Assembly (NCBI GenBank): GCA_050084985.1
Contig: JBITNC010000001.1
Location: forward strand, 175,026,001-175,090,000
Direction of reading: 5' to 3'
Source: Nageia nagi
Lineage: Eukaryota; Pinophyta
DNA: 64,000 nt
A model generated the notes under the pieces. It was not told the DNA's origin and made no database searches. It saw nothing but the letters and a program-made list of their open reading frames with translations. This document shows, in pieces, positions 35,001 through 45,252 of the stretch. Numbering within the stretch: the first letter of the stretch is position 1; each line of letters opens with the position of its first letter. Made by a program: the position numbers and the translations under genes.

Positions 35001-35860
35001 CTTGCCTTGGTATGCAAGTGTATAGATACAAGGATTATTACTACCTTAGTTAATCCAAGTATATCTTAGATATATTGCAAAAGTTTATAATGGAGGATTG
35101 CAAACTTGTTGGGATCCCAGTATCTCCTAGATCCACTCTATCTCTTAGCTCTAAATCTTAGTTGGAAGATACTATGGATTACATGTAATTAATTAGTAGT
35201 CTTCTTTATTTAACTATTACCAAGATAAATATTACCTTTGTAGTAAACATAATGGTATTATTTATGCAAAAATCATATGTTAAGTACTTTAATGCTGTTA
35301 AAATTTTTTTGAGGTATGTTACAAAAACTAAAGATCTTGCTCATAGGTATTCCAAGTTACCCTCATTTTTTCTCTTAGGTTTCTTAGATTCTAACTATGG
35401 AAAAGATAGAGATGATATGAAATCAACCTTTATTTATGTATTTTGCATTATTTTAGGTGTTATCTTTTAAGATTCTAAGAAGTAACCTATAATTGCTATC
35501 TCCACCATAGACGTAGAATATTGAGACATATCATTTGTAGCCTAGGAAGCTATTTGGTTGAGGCATCTTTTGAAACAAATTAGGTATGAGTAAGCTCACC
35601 CACCTTATATTTATTCAAATAATTATTCAGCTATTATTTTGGTAATAAAACTTATTTTCCATTAAAGAACAAAGCATGTTTAAATCCAAGCATACTTTAT
35701 AAAAGAGAAGGTTTTGGATGGTATCCTAAAATGGTTGTATTTTCCATTAGTCTTAAAATTTGCTGATTTATTCACCAAGACCTTTACTAAAGCTCATATA
35801 TGTAAGCTTAGAGAATATATTAGGTTGGAAAAGTTACTCTTAAGGGGGACTAAATGTTGA
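32022..35860 (+). pseudogene. Copia-B gag-pol remnant
   Basis: Gag opens at ATG 32022 with MGYSFSPKNILDSSNY. The piece 32373-32579 carries the UBN2-type core (IYLNKIIDLNTQLVG and DDEEEVFSLENL). A knuckle remnant YGHREFDFYKKK lies near 32800. The protease active site reads IVDFGCTTH at 32962, so the Ser of D-S-G is now Phe. The integrase keeps LRSDNKGEYNSNEF (33710) and the downstream PKQNGVANRKN block. The reverse transcriptase catalytic box reads Y-V-D-N at 34903-34914, with the second Asp lost. RNase H is recognisable up to the stop at 35858. The frame at 33706-34170 is the longest intact piece. Inactive at several catalytic sites. Confidence 0.87.
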
Positions 35861-35940
35861 ATTTTTTTTGAATTCATGTCTATGATGAAAAATTTATCCC
35901 TAGGAGGAATTTTTGGCTATATAGTGTTGAGCTTTGTGCA

Positions 35941-36127
35941 TATCTTTGTAGTTAGTTCATTTAATATGAGGAACTAGTTATACATGTTTGATCATATTAT
36001 GTATACTTTCATGGTTAGTTTGCTCCATGTGAGGAATTAGTTGTACATTTTTTAAGCATATGATACACACCTTTGTGGTTAGTTCACTCTATGTGAGGAA
36101 CTAGTTGTACATTTTTGAGCATATGAT
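35941..36127 (+). repeat. Three tandem 63-64-bp units in Copia-B 3' UTR
   Basis: Each unit has ctttg-y-ggttagttcayt, then atgaggaactagttgtacat, then gatcatat/gagcatatgat. The gttagtt words start at 35951, 36014 and 36078. Copia-A has a single counterpart near 27020-27070. Confidence 0.85.
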
Positions 36128-36478
36128 GGCTTCTACTAGCATTAATTTAGTTATCAATATGTGATAAATTAGTATGTGCATCTTAGCACTCTTTGGTTAT
36201 CCATATTTTGTTATATTGATCAACATATATTCTTATGCAACAAGTGACTATGAGTATTTACTTGGCATCTTTATAATGACTTATAGTGCACCATTGATAA
36301 GTTTATAGATAGTATTAATTGATTAATTTATATTATATTAATATAAATATTTATATGATGCATTTTAAAGAACTTGTTTATGGGTTACTTATAGCTTGCA
36401 AGTTTCTTCTTGAGAGTGTAGGTTACCTACTTCGAGTGGGCAGGCTCATGGAGGCTCATCATATCAACTTGTGGTTGA

Positions 36479-36523
36479 TAACAACAACAACAACAACAAT
36501 AACAACAATAATAATAATAATAA
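36479..36523. repeat. AAC/AAT microsatellite
   Basis: Runs of aac then aat triplets mark the point where Copia-B homology stops; probably the scar of a deletion or rearrangement. Confidence 0.85.
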
Positions 36524-36649
36524 ATATTGTATTATTGGTAACAATTTATCAATAATAATGTAATTTTACATAAAATAGCAATAAATATCCTAACTTGATT
36601 TCTTTCAACTTATTTATTATGATGTACTAACCATTTTCTTACTTTACTT

Positions 36650-38699
36650 GCAGGAAATTGACCAACCTAATCTCGTTAGTCAAAGACACAAAATAAAAAA
36701 GTACTAACAAACATGAAAGAGGAAGAGATCTAAAATGTAGGGTCACTAAGGATTCCAAGAGTGAACCTTGAATTTTTATTGGGTATATTGAAGATATCAA
36801 GGCATATAGGCTCTACAATACCAAAACTTGCAAGACTATTATTTCAAGAGATGTTATTTTTTATGAAGGGGAGTTTATGGTCAACAAAAATTGTATGTCT
36901 ATGATGGTACAATGCAACCCAACCATGTGGTGACCCCAAGTGTGAATAGTATTATATAAGGTATAACCAAGGAAACTCTTTCATTATGAAGGTTAATGTG
37001 CAACACAACCTTCCAATTCAGCCACCAGCAATTCCAACAACAAGTCCACCAACCAACCCCTCCAAAAATCCAAAGTGTGGTAGTTACATCCCCTCTTCAA
37101 GTGAAAACTATCCAAATGTGATTCGTGATGTGATGAAGACCAAAAAAAGTAATAAATATTTCAAAAAACATCCTTCATATCAAGTTTTGGATTAAAATTT
37201 TCAACAATGAATTACTAGAATAAAACACCATGAAATGGATCAAATTATCCAAAGACTTGAGAACATCCACATGTATGGAGATGCAAGTGAAGGTGATCCT
37301 AAAGGAAATTTCATGAATTATGCATTTAAAGCTTCCTAAAAAGGGATTGTCTCAAATTTTGAACCATATTCCTATGAGAAAGCTTGTACCAAGGATTTGT
37401 GGTTGAAATCCATGCAAGAGAAGATGAAATCTAATGTGAAAATTATACTTGGGAGCTTTTTGAGCTGCTCAAAGAAAAATCTATGTAGGATATAAATAGG
37501 TATATAAAAAAATACAATAGTTATAGTAGTATAGAGAGGTGCAAGGAAATATTGGTTACTAAGGGGTTCACTCAAAAATATGGAGGTGACTATGAAGATA
37601 CCTTTGCATCGATTGCAAGGCAAGAAATAGTGAGGATGGTACTATCATTGGTAGCGAAAAAGAATTGGAATGTACATCACATGAATGTTAAAATTGAATT
37701 CTTAAATAGTTATTTGGATGAAGAAGTATTTTTACAATAGTCCTAAGGATTTGAAATTCAAGAAAAAGAACATAAATTGTATAGGTTGAAGAAAAGCCTA
37801 AAGTAAGCTCCAAGATCTTGATACACTAGGATAGATGGATACTTCCAAAAGTTTAGCTTCTTAAGGAGAAAACATGAGCTAACACTCTATCACAAGAAAT
37901 AATGTAAAGATATCTTTCTTTTGTGCTTATATATAGATGATTTGATTTATTTTGGAAGTAATTCCATGTTGAATGATTAGTTTAAGATTGATATAAAGAT
38001 AGAACTTAAGATGAAAGATTAGGCCTGATGAAATACTTTCTTGGCATGGAGATCCACCAAATCCAAGGCCACATTTTCATTTATCAATGTAACTATGCAA
38101 AGGAAATGCTTAAGAAGTATGGCATGACTATTGTAACCTTGTTTCTACTCTTATAGCTCATGGTGAATTATTATGTAAGGATGATGGGGTTGATAAAGCA
38201 AATGTGGTAGAGTATAGGAGTATAGTTGGGAGCCTAATATTTCTTACAAATACTGGACCTAATATTGCATATTTTATCGTATTAGTATCTAGATATATGA
38301 GTGATCCTTCTATGTTGCATTTGAGGGATGCTAAGTGAATTTTACGATATGTTAGGGGTACCATTGACTTTGGAATCTATTACTCTCATGTGGAGTATAT
38401 GGAATTATTTAGGTTCATGATTTTTATTAGGGTATCAATTTGGATGATAGAAAGTCTACTTTAGGGAATTTTTGCTCACTTGGTACAAGGATGGTCACTT
38501 AAAGCTCAAAGAAGAAAGGATCAGTAGCACTTTCTTCTTATGAAGTATATTTCCCTTACTATAGAAAGAGCATAGGCATTGTGGCCCAAGAAGAGTTTGG
38601 AGGAGATTGGTGAGAAATAACATGGACCATCCATTCTATTTTATGATAGCCAAAGTGCCATTCACTTCACATACAATCTTATCCATCATAATAGGTCAA
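36650..38699 (+). pseudogene. Copia-C: internal copia fragment (integrase end, RT, RNase H)
   Basis: A copia polyprotein fragment without LTRs. It begins with the end of the integrase, FIGYIEDIKAYRLYNTKT and SRDVIFYEG (about 36776-36870). A linker follows, then the reverse transcriptase from about 37390, with VTKGFTQKYGGDYEDTF, NWNVHHMNVKIEFLNS (37552-37740) and Y-I-D-D at 37930-37941. Then comes HGELLCKDDG, VEYRSIVGSLIFLTNT and the RNase H end at HHNRS. It stops abruptly at 38699 where the Gypsy-2 LTR starts. The protein sequence is closest to Copia-D, so both belong to one lineage, distinct from Copia-A/B. Gag, protease and most of the integrase are absent. Stops and shifts are frequent. 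Confidence 0.82.
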
Positions 38700-39330
38700 T
38701 GATCTGCAATCATCGAATTTATATAGCATACTCAAATCCTCACTTATAGATTTGAATGAGAAGAGTTAAACATTATGAGATCATACAAATTACATATAAA
38801 TTTTAAAATTGATAAATGTGAATCGTAAACTAGTAATCTCAAACACATAATAAGATCAACATAATGATTTTACTTTGGTTCACTCAATGTGGGCTAATAC
38901 GGCATGGAATTGGAGCCTTTTCTTCTTATTATATATGGATATTACAATATAACATGCATAGAGAAATACCATCAACACAATGGTAATACAATCTCCTACA
39001 ATTACTATAATCTCCTATAGTAAGAAAGAATAATCTTAGAAATACAACAATTCTAGAATGACTCTTGGTATTCCTTTAAACTATTACAATTATATAATCT
39101 TAAAACTCTACAATCCTCTCTCATTAAGAATAAAAAATGATATATTCCATTAAAGAAGCCTCCATAACACTTTGAAACATCATCCAAGGAACCTAAATCA
39201 CTCAATCTCATGAAATGCCAATGTCTATTCAAATGCCCCTACTAACTCATCAAGATGCATGCTATTAGCAATCTAAAATTAGCAATTTGCATGTCGCTGG
39301 AAGCCTAAAATTGAATGCTAAAAAACTTTA
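38700..39330 (-). repeat. Gypsy-2 3' LTR
   Basis: On the plus strand it runs from TGATCTGCAATC to aaaaaacttta. It aligns throughout with 44117-44746 with frequent single-base differences. On the element's own strand the expected TG start has decayed to TA. Confidence 0.9.
38820..38896 (-). promoter_or_regulatory. Conserved LTR block shared with Copia-E
   Basis: The plus-strand text ctttggttcactcaatgtgg continued by gcta (38873-38896) recurs in the other Gypsy-2 LTR (44290-44313) and, in the same orientation, in the LTR of the copia element at 57409-57432. Upstream text (aatctca..aaacaca) is also similar. It probably lies in the R/U5 part of the transcript. Confidence 0.6.
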
Positions 39331-39509
39331 GATTTCAATCTTTGATCTATCCTCACGTACATATACCTCTAGATTGAGTACTTCTACTAAAAAGATAACC
39401 TAACACATGATCTAATTTGAATCACACCTCTACAATGGAGAAGCATTTGGTCCTAAAAATGCAAAGATGAGGATACAACTCTCCAACTCTGGACCTATCC
39501 ATCCACTTG

Positions 39510-42500
39510 AATTTATTAGGCTTCTATCCATTCAATCCAACCAACCATAACTCTATCTCAGCTTTTCTTGTAGCACAAACTTTCTTTTATAATATGGAAT
39601 CTTCTTTGAGTTCATCCATAGTATTAGGAGCTAAGTCATCAAGAGATGGAACTATCTAATCTGAACCTACTTTATCTTCAATTAATATAGATGGCTCATA
39701 CAATTTCAAATGATAAACATTCATAATGAATATATTTTCATATATTTTGGTAGATTCAATCTAAATGCATTCTCACTTACTTGCTTCATAATATCAAATG
39801 GTCCATACCTTATAGGTTTCAAATTCTTTGCTGGTCCTTGCAACCTCTCCTTACTAAGATGCAACCAAACATGATCTCCCATATGAAACTTATGGTCAAC
39901 TCTATGTTTATCATGTGTCATCTTATACTTGGCTTGGCTTGTCTCAATTTGCTCTTGGACTTTCAAATGAATTTGCCTAATCTTTTCAACAAATTTTTTA
40001 GGTTGCTTTTCCTCTTTCTCAAGTGAATCTTCTTCATCTTTTTGTTACCTAAACTCAAAATCAAAAGGTAAAGGTGGTAAATAACCAAAATAAGTCTCAA
40101 AATGACTCTTATTAATGGAAGAATGAATTTCTTTATTGTATGCATGTTGGATATATTCAAGATGTTCTTCCCAAGACTTAGGATGCTTTCCATAATAACC
40201 CCCCAAGAGTTGAACTACTATCCTATTCACCACTTCAATTTTTTCATCTATTTGAGGATGAAAGGTAGTACTTCTCTTCAACCTTGTGTCCATATTTTCC
40301 CACAAATATGTCCAAAACTTGCTCAAAAATCTAGTATCTTTATCTAAAATAATAGAATTACACAATCCAAAATGAACCCAAACATGAGAAAAGAATAAAT
40401 TTGTAGTATCTTATCTTGTTATATTCTTTTTATATGGATTCAAAATACACATCTTGCTAAATCTCTCCATAACAACAAACAAATAGTCATGACCCTTCTT
40501 AGTCATAGGTCATCCTCCCACAAAGTCCATTAAGATACACTCCCATGGATGTGAAGATACTAGAAGTGGCTAATACAAATCCAATTTCTTATTACTTGGC
40601 TTACTAGTGCAACACAAAGAATATCCCCTTATGTATTTGGCAAATTGATCTTGCATCTTTGGCCAATATACATAATTTTTCAAATTATGCAATATCTTTC
40701 CAACCTCAAAATGTCCTACAATCTTTGAAGTATGCGCTTCTCTAATCAATCCAATCCTTTCACCTATAGGGACACATAATGCATTAAAATGTTAAAGAAG
40801 TCCATTTTGTAAATGAAATTCATCTAAATCCTCATACTTGGACCTAGATGAAGATAGCTACTCATACACCTATCCGAATTCTAAATCTTGCACATATGCC
40901 TATGAAAATGACTCAGATAGAAAAGGAAAAAAATTTAGCACTGAGAAGGAACTCACTGGACCTTATTTGTACACTGCTAATGACCCACAATTAGTACTAC
41001 ATGCCACTAATGATATGGAATCTGTAGTTATAGGTGGCCTAGAAAGCATGTCGATAACCTTATTCTATGTTCCTTTCTTATACTTGATCTCTAGATGAAA
41101 TTGTTACAAAAAACCCATCCATCTATAGTGTCTAGTTTGTTGCAATTTTGATTGAGTTCATAAATACTTTAATGGTTGATGATTAGTATGAATGATTATT
41201 TCTTTTTCCATTAATTAATGTTTTCACTTTTTAATAGCTTGAACCAATGCATACATTTCCTTATCATAAGTAGGATAATTTAAAATAGCCCCATTAAACT
41301 TTTTTAGAATGATAGCAAATTGGTTTACCTTCTTGTAACAAAATAGCTCCCATAGCATAGTCATTTGCATTAGTTTTCACTTCAAATGGATTTTGTAAAT
41401 TAGGAAGTGCTAGCATAGGTGCACTACTAATCTTTTGCTTCAAAGTATCAAAAGATGTTTATTGTTGTTTTTCCCATTGAAAAACTTGCCTCTTGCTAGT
41501 TACATCAGGTAAATGTGAAGCAATATGAGAAAATCTATAATAAACTTTCTCAAATATTGGACAACACCTATGAAACTTCTCACTTTAGTTACATTAGATG
41601 GCCATGGCCAATCTACTATAGCACTTACTTTACTAGGATCTATCTTAAGTTATCCATGACTAATAACATGGCCCAAATACACCAAAGACTCTTTGCCAAA
41701 CTCACATTTTGAATATTTCAATAATAACTTCTTCAAATGCAAAGTTTGAAATACTTATCTAAAATCTACAACATGTTCTTTCCAAGTAGAACTATAAATA
41801 AGAATATCATCAAAGTATACAACAACAAAAGAATCAATAAATGGATGAAGTACATCATTCATTACCTTCATAAAAGAGGTTGGCGCATTGCACAAACCAA
41901 ATGGAAAAACAAGCCACTCAAATAGGACTTATTTTTTCTTGAAAGTGGTTTTCCAAATGTCCTCCTCAATGATTCTAACTTGATGATATCCACTCCTCAA
42001 ATCCAATTTTGTGAATAATCTTGCGCTTGTAACTGATCCAAAAGATCATCTATCTGAGGTAAAGGATAGTGATTTTTGATGGTGATTTTGTTTAGTGCTC
42101 TATAGTCAATGCACATTCTCCAATTTTGATTCTTCTTAAGAACCAAAATAATATTTGATTCATATGGAGATGTACTTGGTGTATTTGCACCTTGATCAAC
42201 CAACTCATGAATCTACCTCCTTATCTCCCCTTGCTCCAAAATTGATTACCAATACAAGGCTATGTTAGGCAATGAAGAATCAGATAACAACTAAAATCAT
42301 GCTATATATCTTGCATAGAAGGTAACCATGTGGCTCTACAAACAAGTTAGTAAAATCTTGAATCAAATCTTGCACTTGTTCCTCTCTTTTGCACACTATT
42401 GATGGCCTACATTTAGTATTGCATGTCGCTAATAGAATGAGATTCACCTCACTCGAGGCTCCTATTTTCACCATGATTAGAATAAAATTTTTAGAATCAT

Positions 42501-43960
42501 TTACAACATGTTTTACTAGACTAATAATGACCAAAGGTAGCTTTCTCTTGCTATTATATGCACTAGCTAGAAACACCTTTTCATCTTTCACTAATTGTAA
42601 TTTGTTCAATCTTATGTAATAAACACCATCTCTATCCCACATGTAAGGGTTACCAAGAATAACATCATAAATATCTAAAGGAACAACATCAGCCATAACT
42701 TCATCAATGTACTTTGCACAAATAACAAATTTCAACTTACATTGCTTAGTGAATTGCAAACTAGCATTGCAATGCACCCAATCCAAAGGATATGGACCAT
42801 AGTATTTGAAATCAAGTTTTTTTGAGAAGCTAAATCAACAATGCAATCTACTTTGGTTTTATTAATTTGGATTTTGAGATGAAATAATTGAATTCTTTTC
42901 TCTTCAATGTCTTGAGGTTCTTCAACCTTTTGAATGGTTGAATAATTTATTTTCTCATCAACATATGAACTTCTTCCAATATCATCACATCTAAGAACCA
43001 TAGCATTAGTTTTGTCCTTATTCTTATGCCTATAAGGATATAATTTTGGATGTAATTTTTAATATTTATCATCAACATGACCATATTTATCATAATGACT
43101 ACAATGTATACCATCACTTTCTTTCTTTGAAATATTAGTGGTGTTAGTTTCTTTCTTACCTTTGCTTTTATCTTGAGATATACATTTCTTTTATTCTTCC
43201 TTTGAATTAGAAGCCTTCTTGGATTCATCATATTGTTTCCTTGCTTTACCATCCTCCTCCAAGTATTGTATTTGCACACATACTTGATCAAGATTAGTAG
43301 CATTAAACAACATGATAGCCTTTTGCAAATGACTATGCAAACCTCTAATATACTTCATTAAATTTTGAAGATCTTTTAGTGAAATCCCAAGAAAAGTAGC
43401 TTGTTTCCTAAATTTCATAGTGTATTCTTGAATATTTTTTCTCTTTGTTGTCTAAAGAATTTTCATTTTATCAATTATTTATTATGATATCCTAATTAAT
43501 AGAATATATCTCTTAATAACTCCTTAAATTCATTCCAAGATATTTCTGATATGTGTTCATGATTAAGAGTTTCTACATGGATTTCCCACTAAACTAAAGT
43601 ATGTCCACTCATATTTAATCTAGCAAAAGAAATTTTATCAACATCATTTAAAATACCATAAATTTAGAAATAAACCTCTAATTATTTCAACCAATTATTC
43701 ACCTTTTTTGCATCAACCTCTCCTCCAAAAGTAGGAATGTCCACTTTGGCCTTCTCCTTGAATGGAACTTGATTTGATGAAGATGATGAATTAGGTCTCC
43801 CAAATGCATCATGATATCTATAATTTACATTTGCATTTTCTCCAGTAGCCAACAACTCAACCAAACAAGCCAAATGATTCTCCATTTCTAAAAACCTTCT
43901 TTCAAAATTGACATGCATCATGGTATGAACAATAGACTATTTATCCTTTGCATTATCCAT
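39510..43960 (-). pseudogene. Gypsy-2 gag-pol remnant
   Basis: Gag starts at 43960 (MDNAKDK, stop) and includes FERRFLEMENHLACLVELL and VDIPTFGGEVDAKKVNNWLK. The zinc knuckle at about 43040-43115 reads CSHYDKYGHVDDKY, where later cysteines have become Tyr. The protease region near 42840 reads VDCIVDLASQKNLIS, lacking a proper D-S/T-G. The reverse transcriptase has WRMCIDYRALNKITIKNHYP (42070-42125) and Y-F-D-D at 41816-41827. RNase H follows (about 41100-41450). The integrase has DKDTRFLSKFWTYLWENMD and ENVDTRLKRST-like text (40280-40345), then GDHVWLHLSKERLQGP and LKPIRYGPFDIMKQ (39760-39880), the C-terminal domain seen in chromovirus-like elements. Many stops; inactive. Confidence 0.9.
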
Positions 43961-44100
43961 TTTAGTCGCATTTTCCTTTCGAATAATATTAGAATATTCT
44001 AAAATTAATTTTGTTCTTTGAAATCTCCTCCTAAACATCGAAAAACACGTTGCTAGTAGCTTGAAATACCCAAAATTCTAGCCCTAAATTTGATGCACAC

Positions 44101-44114
44101 AATCTCTGATACCA
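44101..44114 (-). promoter_or_regulatory. Gypsy-2 primer-binding site
   Basis: On the minus strand it reads TGGTATCAGAGATT, matching the initiator-tRNA-Met complement over its first 11 bases. It lies 2 bases inside the right LTR. Confidence 0.85.
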
Positions 44115-44116
44115 CA

Positions 44117-44746
44117 TGATCTGTAATCATTGGATGCTTATAGCATACAAGAATCCACACTTACATATTTGAACAAAAATAGTTAACCATTATGAGATTA
44201 TACAAATTGCATATAAATTTAAAAATTACTCAATGTGAATCATAAATTGGCAATCTCAAACACATAAGAAGATCAACACAATGATTTTACCCTAGTTCAT
44301 CCAATGTGGGCTAATATAGCATGGAATTAGAGCCTTCTCATCTCATTTTCTATGGACATTACAATATTACATGCATAGAGAAATACCATCAACACAATGG
44401 AAATACAATCTCTTACAATTACTGCAATCTCCTACAACAAGAAGAAATAATCTTAGAACTACAACAATTTTGAAATGACTCTTGGTCTTCTTTCAAACTA
44501 TTACAATTCTAAAATCCCAAAACTCTACAATCTTCTCTCATTGAGAATCAAGAATGAGATACACCATTACATAAGCCTCTAGAATACTTTGAAACATTGA
44601 CCAAGGAACTTGAATCATCAGTCTCTTGAAATGCTAATGTCTCTTCAAATGCCCCTGCTAACTCATCAAGGTGCACATTGTTAATGACCTAAAATCAATA
44701 ATTTCCACTTCGTTGGAAGCCTAAAATTGAATGCCAAAAAACTCCA
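44117..44746 (-). repeat. Gypsy-2 5' LTR
   Basis: On the plus strand it runs from TGATCTGTAATC to aaaaaactcca; on the element strand it begins TGGAG and ends gatca. The Copia-D LTR begins immediately to the right. Confidence 0.9.
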
Positions 44747-45201
44747 TCATGTTTGAAGATAAAACACGATCACATTTTGGAAATGCTCCCACATTTTGAA
44801 GAAATGCACCTACCCAATATGTCTAGGCTAAAACATGATTGCATTTTAGCCTATCAATTTTTTGGACAATTTTTGGCAAACTACCAAGTAGTTTAACTTC
44901 TTTTTCTTGCATTTTCTAGTTCATTTTGCTTACTATTTTTAATTGGTTAGCATTAGGATGTATAAATAAGTATTTTAAACTTGTATTTGGGTTGGATTAT
45001 GGAATCATTTGGTGTAACTTATAAATTGCATCTTGCATTTGTAAAGTAAATAGTTTTATGAAATATCACAATAAGAATTCCACTTTATTTTCTAGATCTA
45101 TGTCAATTTGTAAATTATGTAATACAAATTGTGAATGTTGGGTGAATGTTTGATGATTCTATAAGTTTTTTTCTTTATGATAAATTAATTTAAACTTTAT
45201 T
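44747..45201 (+). repeat. Copia-D 5' LTR, start missing
   Basis: Begins at tcatgtttgaagataaaaca, corresponding to about 49700 in the other LTR. A TATA-like tgtataaataag is at about 44960. The primer-site remnant tagtattagagc follows at 45203-45214. Confidence 0.8.
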
Positions 45202-45252
45202 TTAGTATTAGAGCAAGTAAATCTGGATTGACTTTTGTTGGATTTAAAAACT

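Larger units (their letters stand above)
28989..36478 (+). mobile_element. Copia-B: 3'-truncated copia, same family as Copia-A
   Basis: Its LTR starts TGATGGAATGTATAATGCAT, clearly related to the Copia-A LTR. The pol proteins and 3' untranslated region also align with Copia-A. It is inserted in the TRG 3' LTR only about 840 bp from Copia-A. No 3' LTR is present: homology stops near 36478 at an AAC/AAT microsatellite, so the right end and the rest of the TRG LTR are lost. A 2.4-kb leader segment absent from Copia-A separates the primer site from gag. Confidence 0.87.
38700..44746 (-). mobile_element. Gypsy-2: Ty3/gypsy element with both LTRs
   Basis: Two LTRs of about 630 bp enclose a degenerate gag-pol read on the minus strand in gypsy order (gag, protease, reverse transcriptase/RNase H, integrase). 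The primer site lies inside the right LTR, as expected for this strand. Both LTR copies are complete, but the flanks do not match: Copia-C on the left, Copia-D LTR on the right, with no 5-bp duplication (gtcaa against tcatg). This suggests recombination between elements after insertion. Confidence 0.92.

Noticed and set aside
40838-41098. Open plus-strand frame of 86 codons
   Set aside because: It is antisense to the Gypsy-2 RNase H/integrase region, which reads coherently on the minus strand; its composition follows from that.
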